DNA from: Babylonia areolata
Lineage: Eukaryota; Mollusca; Gastropoda; Neogastropoda; Buccinidae
Assembly (NCBI RefSeq): GCF_041734735.1
Contig: NC_134903.1
Span: 8,071,498 to 8,135,497, forward strand
Length of the DNA: 64,000 bases
Reading direction: 5' to 3'
How positions within the stretch are numbered: position 1 is the first letter of the stretch; every line of letters begins with the position of its first letter. The position numbers and the translations under genes were made by a program. A model generated the notes under the pieces. That model saw nothing but the letters and a program-made list of their open reading frames with translations, ran no database searches and was not told the origin of the DNA. Below, piece after piece: positions 35,601-46,779 of the stretch.

Positions 35601-36076
35601 TAAACTCGACAGCAAAGGGTTTTAAAGGGCCCTGGATTGTGGGGGGGGAGAAACTGCAAAAAAAAACCCCCTGCCCAAAAAAGGAATTTTACTCCAAGGG
35701 TACAGACTTACACACACATCAAAACATCATACAAAAACAAGATCAAACAAAAGCATCAATGCAAAGAAAACATCGAATACTTTCCAGTTTTAAGCAAAAC
35801 CAGGGGGCATAAAAATTTACTGGTATTAAAAACGGTTTTCATTTCAAGACATACGCAAAAACAAAGAAAGCAAACACGCCCCAAGTTTTCGCCCCAAAAA
35901 TTTCAACCAAAATCCCCCGCTTTACTTAACAAGCCCTCCCTTTTTCAATGTCCCAAAAGGAAAAGACTTGACGTAAAACATGGTAAATGATCATTTGTGA
36001 TTGTAAAGCAAGAGTTATTCAAAAACCAGTCTTGGGTCATTTACATGAAAACAACATGAGATTATTTAACTCCCCA

Positions 36077-36078
<2 letters not shown>

Positions 36079-36112
<34 letters not shown>
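36079..36112. repeat. Poly-T run
   Basis: About 34 T residues. Confidence 0.9.
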
Positions 36113-36113
<1 letters not shown>

Positions 36114-36236
36114 TTAATAAAAAACAACAACCCACCCCACCTTCCCCAGTTTCTCACACTATCATTCCACCCTGGCCAAGGTGGGCATGGGTGGTGACAG
36201 TGTACAATACAAAACACTTGGAAGACCCAAACTATT

Positions 36237-36658
36237 TATTTGGTTTGTTTGTATTCATTTATTTATTTATTATTTTTTTATCACAACAAATTTATCTTGT
36301 TGAAATTCGGGCTGCTCTCCCCAGGGACAGCACGTCGCGACACTACTGCGCCACATATTTTTTTGTATTTTTTCCTGCGTGCGGTTTTATTCGTTTTTTT
36401 CCTACTGAAGTGGATTTTTCTACAGAATTTGCCAGGAACAATCCTTTTGTTGCTGTGGGGTTCTTTTATGTGCGCTGAGTGCACAGCTGCATACGGGACA
36501 TCAGTTTATCGGTCTCATCCCAATGACTAACGTACCAGACCACCACTCAAGGTCTAATGGAGGGGGAGAAAATATCAGCGGCTGAGCCATGATTCTAACC
36601 AGCGCGTTCAGATTCTCTCGCTTCCTAGGCAGATGCGTTACCTCTAGGCCATCACTCC
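36237..36658 (-). mobile_element. SINE family D, second copy
   Basis: Same head, body and tail order as 34606-35028. The B-box region reads CTGGTTAGAATCATGG on the minus strand, one change from consensus. Same orientation as the first copy, about 1.6 kb away. Confidence 0.75.
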
Positions 36659-37200
36659 ACATGATTATTCACACACACTCCACTTTGCATCATACTTTTC
36701 TAGTTTTACAGCTCACGACGCTTGAATTCAAAGACACTTCTTCAGAGGGTGATGTACACAACTATCCAAGAATGTTCAAATTCCAGAGAATTTAAAAAAA
36801 AAAAAAAAAAAAATCATGACAAGGGTCTGCAAAAAACCGACCCCTCATCTAGGTTTTTCGATAGGAAAAAGAACATTTTCTGCACAAATGCAAGAACGTC
36901 TATTCTGACCATTTCATGTGCCTGTGGCAGGCTCAAAAGGCAGGACCAGCGTACTGGGTGACAGGGTTTTTGAGTGCAGGTCAAGGCGTCCATTTCTATT
37001 TTAACTATCATTTATCTTATTCATTTATCTATTTCTAAAAGCGGATGTGGGTGTGGAGTATGTGAAGCAGTGTGCAGGCTCTGAGGCCTCTTTGAACCTG
37101 AAACTGTGTGTTCATCGAGCAAGCCCACACAATGTTCTAACAATTCCTAGAAGTAGCACATAGAAAGTGTGATAATCCTGCAAGGAAGAGTCTGTCTTTG
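36659..37200. other. Non-coding stretch downstream of PPIL3
   Basis: A run of about 20 A near 36794-36813 and otherwise unrecognised sequence. Confidence 0.4.
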
Positions 37201-37402
37201 GACCCCCCCCCCCCCGCCCCCCCTTCCAATGATGTTTCCTAGCAGAAGCCCTGAGCCTGCCTGACCAACCACCCGACCATAAACGACAACATCTACACAC
37301 ACACACTCACTCCCTCTCTCATCAGTCCCACACAACACACACAACACACAAACTCTCATCAATCCTACACACCACACACATGCACACAAAATCTCATCAG
37401 TC

Positions 37403-37480
<78 letters not shown>

Positions 37481-37625
37481 ATCAGTCCTACACAACACGC
37501 ACACACACAAACTCATCAGTCCCACACGACCACACCCAGCCACACACACACCCACAACTCCCATCAGTCCCACACAACACACCACACTCACACAGTCGCT
37601 CTCCACTCATGTCCCCCACGCCCCC
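37201..37625. repeat. C-run, CA and CT microsatellites with CTCATCAGTCCTACAC units
   Basis: CA at about 37408-37434 and CT at 37435-37474. A CTCATCAGTCC(T/C)ACAC motif recurs about seven times between 37318 and 37580, forming an irregular minisatellite. Confidence 0.75.
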
Positions 37626-37642
37626 AAACCCCATCCCCCCCT

Positions 37643-37772
37643 TCAGCCGGCCAGAGGGTTGGCGTGAATGGTGACACCCCCGGGATGCGGATGTCCGTCT
37701 CCGGCTTGTAGGTCTTCTCGTTCACTCGGCACCTTCTCCAGGGAGTCCAGGGTCTCAAAGCCGTCAATCACT
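37643..37772 (-). CDS. PPIL3: Peptidyl-prolyl cis-trans isomerase-like 3 (cyclophilin), last exon
   Basis: After a good acceptor (TTTTCCACAG|A) the minus strand reads VIDGFETLDSLEKVP, then VNEKTYKPETDIRIPG and VTIHANPLAG with a TGA at 37645-37643. This matches the C-terminus of PPIL3, a small single-domain cyclophilin found with spliceosomes (human: VIDGLETLDELEKLP...VNEKTY...DITIHANP). The exon is in three frames: one extra base after LEKVP and one extra G in the run before VTIHANP. In a conserved gene these look like consensus errors rather than true mutations. The exon begins with A, completing the AG|A arginine codon from the previous exon. Cyclophilins normally catalyse proline isomerisation. 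The core catalytic residues lie upstream of this exon. Confidence 0.85.
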
Positions 37773-38089
37773 CTGTGGAAAACACCGAGGAAAGCGGGCA
37801 GAAGGGTTAAACTCATTCTACTCCAGATACTAGGTTCAACTCATACCATGATTACTTCCCTTGTGGAACCAGGTATGCGTATTCCCATTCCAACGCACTA
37901 ATTTCGTTTATTCTTGCTTGGGTACAAGTTCAACATTCTAAATGAACCATTTATGGATTCCAGAAGCATGAAAACAAGCTTTGTTTGACCCTAACCCTGA
38001 ATCAACAATTCTCCATTGATTTTCGCCGTATTAGTGAACACATGTTTTGTTTTTCTCCAGTGGTCTCATGTAGTGCTAGTCCAGGGGAG

Positions 38090-38939
38090 TTGCAGCAGTG
38101 CTCGTAGGCTGTGGGGTACAATGAGTTAAGAATCTTATTTGCCAATAAAATGTCTGTCAGGGTCTGGGTTCGAATCCTGGTCTCGCCCTTTTTCCCAAAG
38201 TTTGACATGAAAATCAAACTGAACATTGTTCACATGAGACAATATACCGAGGTCTGATGTGCAGCAAGCACTTGGCCACTGAAAAAAACAAAGGAGAAAA
38301 AAACCAAAAAAAAAAAACAAAAAAACAACAAACTCATGGGAAAAATAAGTGTTGTTGTCCTCTGGCAAAATTCTTCTTCTTCTTCTGCGTTCACTCGTAT
38401 GCACACGAGTGGGCTTTTACGTGTATGACCGTTTTTAGTAACCCCGCCATGTAGGCAGCTATACTTCCGTTTTCAGGGGTGTGCATGCTGGGTATGTTCT
38501 TGTTTTCCATACCCACCGAACGCTGACATGGATTACAGGATCTTTAACGTGCGTATTTGATCTTCTGCTTGCATACACACACGAAGGGGGTTCAGGCACT
38601 AAGCAGGTCTTCACATACGTTGACCTGGGAGATCGTAAAAATCTCCACCCTTTTTCCCACCAGGAGGGGGTCAGCCGTCACTGTGATTCGAACCTGGGAC
38701 CCTCAGATTGACAGTCCAACGCTTTAAACCACTCGGCTATTGCGCCCGTCTGGCAAAATTCTAAATTCTGTAGAAGAAATCCACTCTATTAGGAACACAA
38801 ATATATAACAAGTACGCACTCAAGGCCTGACTAAGCGCGTTGGGTTAGCTCCAGTCAGGCATCTGCCTCGAAGATGTGGTACAGCGTACTTAGGATTGCC
38901 ACACTGCAGTGACACCTCCTTGAGAACTTGAAACTGTTT
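38090..38939 (+). mobile_element. Composite tRNA-derived SINE (family E), interrupted by another SINE
   Basis: The head has a perfect B box GGTTCGAATCC (38167-38177) and an A-box-like stretch GTGGGGTACAATGAG. The middle domain (38235-38374, continuing at 38763) includes GTGTTGTTGTCCTCTGGC and GAAATCCACTCTATTAGG. The 3' domain (38820-38939) has CAAGGCCTGACTAAGCGCGT to CCTCCTTGAG. 38375-38748 is a later insertion. This shows that the 3' domain seen in family B belongs to a longer tRNA-headed SINE. Confidence 0.75.
38375..38748 (-). mobile_element. tRNA-derived SINE (family F) with 14-bp target duplication
   Basis: Flanked by perfect TCTGGCAAAATTCT at 38361-38374 and 38749-38762. The minus strand starts GGGCGCAATAGCCGAGTGG (A box), then CCAGGTTCGAATCAC (perfect B box). 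The body includes GTTAAAGATCCTGTAATCC and CCCACTCGTGTGCATACGAG, and the tail is (GAA)n. Intact in outline and recent relative to its host SINE. Confidence 0.88.
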
Positions 38940-38944
38940 GCATG

Positions 38945-39245
38945 CAGCATCATGTAATGATATGATAATCAGTCGTGTCCGACTATGATCATCAGAACAG
39001 CAGAGGAGGCAACTGCTCCCCGACTATTTGGGATAGAATTTGATTATGGTAGAGAGTGTCTTGCCCAAGTTACATCCCCACTCTCTCGGCCAAGAGGGTT
39101 TTAGGACAGTCGGCGTTGGGATGGTTCCCAAAGTCCAACTAGCCCCCAAGGCTGCAGCACTAAGAGCCAGTGCAATGTTGCCTCCTAGTTTGAGAGTCAT
39201 AGTCCTTCACAAAAGACCAAGCTGTAAATGATTTCCCTTTGATAA
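38945..39245 (+). mobile_element. Dispersed repeat family A, copy 2 (uninterrupted)
   Basis: Matches 2488-2714 plus 3222-3290 in order and orientation. It gives the empty-site version of the insertion at 2715-3211. Confidence 0.7.
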
Positions 39246-39277
39246 TGTTATTAATGGGAGACAGAATGTAGCAGACG

Positions 39278-40572
39278 TTGTGGTTTGTAAAGTGATAGTA
39301 CTGATAAAGATTTACATCCGGTACAGCAGACAATGTGGTTTGGACAGTGGTAATGAGAATATACTAATGAAAACATATACTCCAGTACAGCAGATAACAT
39401 GGTTTGTACAGTGATAATAATAATAACAGCAATAATAATGAAGACTTAAACTCCAGCACATCAGATGACATGATTTCTACAGTGATAATAATAATGTTAA
39501 TGGAGACTTACTCTAGTACAGCAGACAACGTGGTTTCTACAGTGATAATAATAATGTTAATGAAGACTTACTCTGGTACATCAGACAATGTGGTTTGTAC
39601 AGTGACAATAATAATGTTAATGAAGACTTACTCTAGTACAGCAGACAATGTGGTTTGTACAGTGATAATAATAATGTTAATGAAGACTTACATTTAGTAC
39701 ATCAGACTACATGGTTTGTACAGTGATAATAATAATGTTAATAAAGACTTACTCTAGTACAGCAGACAATGTGGTTTGTACAGCGATAATAATAATGTTA
39801 ATGAAGACTTACCTTTAGTACATCAGACTACATGGTTTGTACAGTGATAATAATAATGTTAATAAAGACTTACTCTAGTACAGCAGACAATGTGGTTTGT
39901 ACAGTGATAATAATAATGTTAATGAAGACTTACTCTAGTACAGCAGACAATGTGGTTTGTACAGTGATAATAATAATGTTATGAAGACTTACTCTGGTAC
40001 AGCAGACAATGTGGTTTGTACAGTGATAATAATAATGTTAATGAAGACTTACTCTGGTACAGCAGACAATGTGGTTTGTACAGTGATAATAATAATGTTA
40101 ATGAAGACTTACTCTAGTACAGCAGACAATGTGGTTTGTACAGTGATAATAATAATGTTAATGAAGACTTACTCTAGTACAGCAGACAATGTGGTTTGTA
40201 CAGTGACAATAATAATGTTAATGAAGACTTACTCTGGTACAGCAGACAATGTGGTTTGTACAGTGATAATAATAATGTTAATGAAGACTTACTCTGGTAC
40301 AGCAGACAACGTGGTTTGTACAGTGATAATAATAATGTTATGAAGACTTACTCTAGTACATCAGACAATGTGGTTTGTACAGTGATAATAATAATGTTAA
40401 TGGAAGACTTACTCTAGTACAGCAGACAATGTGGTTTGTACAGTGATAATAATAATGTTAATGAAGACTTACTCTAGTACAGCAGACAATGTGGTTTGTA
40501 CAGTGACAATAATAATGTTAATGAAGACTTACTCTAGTACAGCAGACTACAGTGGTTTGTACAGTGACAATA
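39278..40572. repeat. 60-bp minisatellite, about 21 copies, in the PPIL3 intron
   Basis: The unit reads CAGTGATAATAATAATGTTA, then ATGAAGACTTACTCTAGTAC and AGCAGACAATGTGGTTTGTA, with an almost exact 60-bp step. Because 60 is a multiple of three, a frame stays open over many copies (repeat IIIMLMKTYSSTADNVVC), but the array lies inside an intron on the opposite strand and is not taken as coding. Confidence 0.92.
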
Positions 40573-40611
40573 ATAATCAAATAATCATAGACCTTCTTGT
40601 GCTTGAACCCA

Positions 40612-40686
40612 CTGTGTGTGTATATGCAAGCAGAAGATCAAATATGATGTTAAAGATCCTCCTAATTCATGGCAGCGTTCGGTGGA
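40612..40686 (+). mobile_element. SINE family F fragment
   Basis: GTGTATATGCAAGCAGAAGA and GTTAAAGATCCTCC...GGCAGCGTTCGGTGG match the body of 38375-38748 in the opposite orientation. No head or tail. Confidence 0.6.
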
Positions 40687-40863
40687 AGCACACACAGACA
40701 CACTCAGACACAGCACACACACACAGACACACACACAGACACACACACACACACAACATACCACAGACACACACACAGCACACACACAACACACAGCACA
40801 CACACACAGACACACACACACACAGAACACCACAGCACACACACACACACAGCACACACACAC
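40687..40863. repeat. (CA)n tract running into the PPIL3 splice donor
   Basis: CACAGACACAC-type repeat that ends exactly at the exon boundary. On the transcribed strand it supplies the donor GTGTGTGTG. Confidence 0.85.
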
Positions 40864-40984
40864 CTGCCAAAGACAGGTGTAACTTCATGTCCAGGGTGAG
40901 GCTGCTTTGCGTAGGTGATGAAGAACTGGGACCCGTTGGTGTCCAGCCCCTTTGTTTCCCCATGGGACCATCCCCGGGTTTTTG
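40864..40984 (-). CDS. PPIL3: Peptidyl-prolyl cis-trans isomerase-like 3 (cyclophilin), penultimate exon
   Basis: The minus strand reads LDTNGSQFFITYAKQPH and, with one-base shifts, LDMK-YT-VFG(R), matching the cyclophilin core NTNGSQFFITYGKQPHLD of PPIL3. GSQFFIT is a hallmark of the active-site face. The first part of the exon (after acceptor TACAG at 40985) is shifted too: a VSM-NKG version of VSMANNG is recognisable. At least three one-base insertions are apparent against the conserved protein. The exon ends VFG plus AG, joined to A of the last exon. Upstream exons should lie at higher coordinates but I could not find them in the noisy sequence beyond 41.1 kb. Confidence 0.85.
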
Positions 40985-42458
40985 CTGTACCACAGAGACC
41001 AAAAAAATCCACACCAACACACACACACACACCACACCCACCACAACACACAAACCACCACAAGCACACTACACACACAATCACCTACAGTTGTTTCAGT
41101 TTCAGATTAAAACACCCCTAAACACACACCTTAAACAATAAAGAACCCAAAATATTTATCCCCAACCCCTTTGGGGGGATTGAAGAAAATCATGGGTTAC
41201 ACAAAAATCTCAAAAAAAACAGCAATTAAAACAATGAAAACGGGTGAACAACCCAGGTAAAACCATCTAATTTGTATTTTTCCCGTTTTCGTAATTTCCC
41301 CTTTCAACCCCTTTTTCCCCACCTTTCGTAAAAATGTACAAAATGAAAAACTGATTTCAATTCAAATGTTTGTAGAATGAATTTTTAAAAGTTGAAATTT
41401 TAGGCATTCCAAAATAAAAAACCTTTTACTTCCAATCATATCATTTTCCAGTTAAAAAAGTAGAATTCACATGGAATACTGACCACCCCAGTTCCGGGAA
41501 ATTTGGGAAATACTGGGGTACACCATCTAAAGGAAATTTGTGACTATCCCCTAAAGGATCAATGATAAAAAGTAAAAATCGCGTGGAAAATCTTTTTTAA
41601 AAAAATTCACAAAACACCCCCCCCCTTTTCAAGTTCCCCGCCTAACCACCCAAACCACTTTCCCCCTAAAAACAAATACCCCCTTTCCCCCAAAACCAAA
41701 AAAAACCCACACTTTCCCCAACATACACCCCATTTCCCCCCCCTCCACCCAACCATCCCCTAACCCCCAGATATCCCCCCCCCCGACATATAAAACCCCT
41801 ATTGCCCCCCCCACCCCCCCCCCTCCGCCCCCAACTCACTTTTTCTTCAAACCAAACAAAAATCTTTAAAACCCCTCCCCCCCAACCCCAAACCCTAACA
41901 AACCCCTTGGTCCCTCCCTTTTTGCACCAACAACCCCCTCTTCCCCCACAAAAACACACCAACTAGCCCCTTTTCCCCCCACACAAATACCCCAAACCCC
42001 AAAAAAACCCTTCCCCCCCACAAATCCACCCCCAACCCCCTCTCCCCCCCCCTTCAACCCAACTTTACCCCCCCCCCCAAAAAAAAATAAATCTTCCCCA
42101 AACATAACCCCAATTTCAAAAAACCCCCCCCCCACAAATACACCACCACATCACCTCCCCCCCTCCAAAACCACCCAACACCCCCCCCCCTCCCCCCACA
42201 CAAATACACACCCCAAACACCCCTTTTCCCCCCACCAAAAACACCCAAAAAACCTCTTCCCCCCCAAATACCCACCCAAAAAACCCTCTTCCCCTACACA
42301 ATACACACACCAACATACAACCTTTCCCCTACACAAATACCCACAAAAACCCCCCCCTCCCCAACCCCCAAAAAACAACATACACCCACTCCCCCCAAAA
42401 AAAAAAACACACCAAATCACCAAAAGTCCCCCCACACAAACCACCTAAACACACCCAT

Positions 42459-42516
<58 letters not shown>

Positions 42517-43689
42517 AAAAACCCCCCCCCCCCCCCCCCACAAACCCTCCCTACCCCCCTCTCCCCCCAAACACACACACACACCAAAACTGCCCCCTTT
42601 CCACATTAAATCCCCCCCCCCACACACCCTCCCCCCCCCCCCCCCCCAAAACCCCCCACCCCCACATCCCCCCCCCCCACACACCCCCCACACACACACA
42701 ATCATGCAACTCTGTCACAACTTGTGCACAGTTAGGGCGGGGCCCGTTTCTTTTTTCTAACCCCTCTTTCACTTTCCCCCCTTTCCCTTTTTGTTGGGGG
42801 TAGAAGTCCAAATTGCGCACGACACGGCATGATTTTATCGTCCCTACGAATATGAAATAGTTGGGCAGAAAAATATTCGAGCTTTTGCGCCCGATCCCCT
42901 ATGTATTTTTTCCTTCGGGGTTTGGTGGGGTAGCTCCCCAAATCTAGGCACCTAGAAGTGGGGGCCGTTTCCTCATGGGAGACTTCGGTGTTTCCGTTGT
43001 TTTTTCGTCGTCGTCTTTTGTCTTTGGGGTGGTCGTTTTTAGCCACCTGTGGAGGAAGACCCGCTTGTCTATTTAGTTGGTTGTTTTTCCCGTCAGGGAT
43101 GTATGAAAAGAAGTGATGTTCTCCCAGAAAAAAAGCGTATTTTTGGTTTTGAAAAAATGATCCTTTTCGTTAATTTTTAAAATTTTGTGCTACCACTCCC
43201 TGAATATGTTTTTTTTTGTTCGGTAATACGTTTGCCAATTTTTAGTTGTTGAGTTTTAAAATGCGATTTTACCTTGTTCACTGTTGGGTAAAATGGGCTT
43301 GGCTCTGTATATAGGGTAGGAGTGGGGGCCCGTTATGAGTTCTGTTTCGTCTTGTCAAATTTAATTCCAGTTTTGTTTTTGAAGGGCTGAAATTTTGTTT
43401 TTGTTAATTTCGAGAATTAGTATTGCCGCATGGGGGGAATCCAATGTTCCAGCTTCGCGTGTGCTGTGTCCCCCGGGCCCTTTGTTGGTACCCAGATCTT
43501 CACCCCTTCCCGTCCGTGTTGGGTTGGGGGTTCGTCCCCCCCTCCTTGATGTGTCCCGGTTTGCCCCCCTTTCCTGCCCCGGGGACTGCGTCCCGGGGTT
43601 CCGGGCCTTTTTACTTTCAGCCCGGTCCATGCTTGGATGTATCCCAGTCCGGCCTTAGGCTTTTTACCGGGGGTTGTCTTGGGTCGGAA

Positions 43690-44185
43690 ACCCAAATGCC
43701 AGATTTAACCGATCAATGAACCTCATACAGAAAATTGAAAAGGGGGAAGCCCAGAGGGCATAAAAGAATGCGAACTTTTAGATTAAAAAAACTCACATGG
43801 TTTCTGCCCGGGGGCATGGGTGTTAAGGGAAAAGAGCGAGCTGCAGACTTGCTGGGGACGAAAAAACCCCGGCGGCCCCCAAACTAAGGAAAAATTTGGA
43901 AAAAACCCCAGAAAAATCAAAAATACCAAAAAAAGAACAGGTACAAGGCATCACACCATCGTCGCCCCAAAGAAAAGAAGGAGAAGGGACGGCCCCAATT
44001 AAATGAAAGGAGGACGTGCTTTGCAAATCAAAAAAAAATTTGGCATCATTTCCCAAAACCCAACATTGCGCAAATTTCTTCAAACGGAACAGTCTTGGGG
44101 CCCCTTTCAAATACAATAAATGGCAACACATAGACGCCACGTTCTTGGATCAGAATTTTTCCCCCCCTCTTGGGCGTAGTGGGGA
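43690..44185 (+). mobile_element. I-type LINE 3' end (RNase H tail), garbled inverted copy
   Basis: Sense orientation is plus. It matches the reverse complement of about 48475-48955. The RNase H end reads PGGMGVKGKERAADLLG for the expected PGHxGVxGNERADxLAG, and the terminal HCANFF-equivalent block follows. Bases are heavily stretched compared with the clean copy. Confidence 0.65.
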
Positions 44186-45010
44186 GCCTTGTTTGGGGGG
44201 TTGGTGTTTGTGTGATGTGTGGGTCCCTGTTTTGAGTCGTTTTGGAAAGCCGAGAGTGAAGTGTACAAAGTGTCAGGGGAGTGTCGTGTGTGGGGGTGTG
44301 TGTTGGTGTGTGTGTGGGGGAGGGGGGGTGGGAGTGGGGGGGAGGGGGGATAGAGGTGAGGTAGTGAGTGTATGCATGCTACACTGTGGGAGCAAAGGAT
44401 ATTTGGGAAAGTATATAAAAATTTTAAAAAATCTTTGATGTACGTGTGTGGGGTTGGGGGGGGGAGTATGGGCGTATGTTGTGGGGCTTTTCAAGTAAGT
44501 GTTCTTTTCTGGGTATGTGTTTGTGTGTGGGGTGTTGTGGTGTGCGTGGGAAGTGCGATACTAGACTAGAAAAGAGTGTGTGTAAATTATATGTTTTTTG
44601 ATGTGCTTTCTTGTGAAACTGCATGTTTGGTGCATTTCTGTTATGTGTGTGGGGTTGTGTGAATGTGTGTCTTCAAGTTTTACATTTTTTCGGGTTTTTT
44701 CCCCCATTGTTGTCTTTTTTTTTTTTTTTTTTTTTTAATTTTTTTTATTATTATCATTTTATTAGTATTCTAATATTATTTCTAACCTTTTTCTTATTAT
44801 AATTATTTTTTTTTATTTATTTATTTTTTATCAAGCTTATCTATTTTTTTCCCCCCTTTTTTTTTTTTTTTTTGTTTTTTTTTTAAGGCCCGATAAAGCG
44901 CGTTTGGGGTTACGCTGTGGTCAGGATCTGCTTGGGGTTGGCAGATGTGGTTTGGTATATGGTTTTGTCCAACGCTTGCGCCCCCTTTAGCTACTGAAAG
45001 AAACTGGGGC
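44186..45010 (+). repeat. Garbled inverted copy of 47262-48470 (microsatellite and family B element)
   Basis: Continues the inverted match without break: GAGTGTATGCATGC...CTACACTGTGGGAGCAA, then GTACGTGTGTGGGGTTGGGG, then the family B body (44612-45010) up to the CTGAAA end. It has one copy of the roughly 238-bp unit where 47.68-48.1 kb has two. Confidence 0.65.
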
Positions 45011-45429
45011 GAACCCGGAAGTTTGTCTGGGCGTTGTCAGGTTTTTTTTTTTTTCTCGTTGTTGTTTTTTTTTTTTTTAAGAGGAAACTTTAGCCCCAAA
45101 GATAAGGGGGAACTGCGCACCTGTCCGGTGTTGGGGGGCTTTGTTTCTCCTTGGTGTGTGTGTGTGTGGAAATTGCTTTTTATTAGTTTGGGGAAAAAGG
45201 GAGTTTTTGTGGACTTCTGTTCGTTTTTTTCCTTTTTTTTTGTAGTATGGTATACGGTTGTTTTTTTTTATTTTGCTGTTAGGCTGTGTTGGTTGGTGAG
45301 TGGATGCAGGCGGAAGAGAATAAATTTTTTGTGGGCGAAAAATATCTGTATTCTGTGTTTGTGTTGGGGTTTAATGGGTTTGGGGTTAGGTTTTTAAAAA
45401 AAATTCTCGACTTTCCCCCGGGGGGTCGT

Positions 45430-46010
45430 GACTACTCCCAGGCGTCATGTGTTTAGACAAAAACCTATACCTGCCCAAATCTGCAAAGAGAAGTTTTACC
45501 AGCGCGTAAAAAAACTTTTTAGTAAGGGCCCTTTAGGGAAAAAATTTAAAAAAAAAAGTGCATAAACAAAAAAGGATACATGATTGAATTAATGAGAAAT
45601 AAATAAACAAATAAAAAATAAAGAAATATGTATACAAAAAAAAATGCAATGAAAATAAAATTTAAATTAAAAAAAGATGAAGAAAAAAAGTAAGCAATGT
45701 TAAGAAATTAAAAAAAAATAGAAAAAAAAAAAGGGAAAGTGACAATAATAATTACGTATCAAAAATTCCAGCCAGGGGGGCCGGGACCCGGTTGACGGAG
45801 ACCCAACAAAGGTTTCCCCCCCGGGGAGGGGAAAAGCCCATGGTCCCCCCCTCCCCGGGGAACAGCACCAAGGTTGGGCCCCGGAAGTCAGCCCCAGGCT
45901 CGGAGATCCACCCAGGGCGCGGAGCCACAGAGGTCACGCGCGGGGGGACCAGAACATGGGGCCACGGTCGCCTTGAGGTGAGGGATTTCTTTAAAATCAG
46001 ACTTTTACCC
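45430..46010 (-). repeat. Garbled copies of blocks found cleanly at 46405-47260
   Basis: 45430-45700 resembles 46990-47260 (SINE 3' domain plus A-rich tail). 45745-46010 resembles 46405-46620 (ACGTATCAAAACTTCC, GAACATGGGGCCACGGTCGC). The two blocks are in the opposite order in the clean stretch. Confidence 0.6.
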
Positions 46011-46404
46011 CACAAAAAAATTGGAAAAAACGCTATTGTGATGTTTTAAGTCATTTGGCCCGTCGTATTTAAATGTCGTGTGTTCAACAAAACCCAAAGG
46101 TGCACCCCAAAAGAGATATGCAAGTTACCAGAAAAATTAAACTAAAAAATACAAACTTGAAAAATAGGACAATAAAAAATAAAAAAGGAAATATTTTAAA
46201 AAAAAAAGAAACGGACCCCACCTCCAAAACAACATGCAACATAGAACAAATATGCAGTTTCCCCAAAAATAAATCATAAACAAAAGTGACAGGCCCCAAA
46301 CCACAGACAAAAAAAACCCGGCACCCATACATAAACCGCGTCCCCATTTCCCAGATGACCCCTGCCTCCCAACCCCCCCTCCCCCCTACACACACACTCG
46401 CACA

Positions 46405-46620
46405 CATTCTTACGTATCAAAACTTCCACGCAGGGGGACATCAGCACCAGTCAACGCAGACCAGCACCTAGGATCGACGGAGACCATCACCTAGGTCGAC
46501 AGAGATCAGAGTCACCAAGGTCGATGAAGACCAGCCACAGAGGTCAAAACGCGAGGAAGACCGGAAAACATGGGGCACACGTCGCCTTAGAGGTGAGGGA
46601 TGCTTTTATAAAATCATGAG
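46405..46620. repeat. Short minisatellite, about 27-bp units
   Basis: Three to four units of an ACC(T)AGG(A)TCGACGGAGACCA type between about 46450 and 46540. The flanks are shared with 45745-46010. Confidence 0.6.
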
Positions 46621-46779
46621 GCTTTAGGACCAAAACTAGAAATTATGAAAACTATAGCTATGACTGACTGGTTTGAAGATCAATGGAGCACAGTCCAGTA
46701 TTGAAGGCAATACCACCGTGAAGCTTCCAGTCACAAATGAACAAGTGGCCAAACCTCAAGCAGCACATTGCCTCATTTA

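Larger units (their letters stand above)
37773..40863 (-). other. PPIL3 intron (3,091 bp) filled with repeats
   Basis: Donor AG|GTGTGTGTGTG at 40863 and acceptor CCACAG at 37773. In it lie a composite SINE split by another SINE, a family A copy, a 60-bp minisatellite, a SINE fragment and a long CA tract. 37780-38090 holds nothing recognised. Confidence 0.75.
41100..46400. other. Second block of apparently unpolished sequence, C-rich in part
   Basis: Homopolymer-stretched sequence. 41600-42710 is a C/A-rich repeat (CCCCACACAAATACCCC-like) with a 47-base C run at 42460-42506. 42720-43680 contains no feature I can name. 45010-45430 is T/G-rich with nothing recognised. Recognisable copies inside are listed separately. 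Confidence 0.65.

Noticed and set aside
38097-38177. tRNA gene with perfect B box
   Set aside because: It continues into a SINE body and 3' domain shared with other copies.
39404-40417. Repeat protein reading IIIMLMKTYSSTADNVVC
   Set aside because: Produced by a 60-bp minisatellite inside the intron of an opposite-strand gene; no start, stop or signal organisation.
41629-42705. Glycine-rich minus-strand frames in the C-rich region
   Set aside because: Overlapping Gly/Val/Phe-rich frames come from stretched G runs in noisy sequence.
43361-43719. GC-rich frames on both strands resembling proline/arginine-rich proteins
   Set aside because: They lie in the noisy block, have no domain, and are only open because of local composition.
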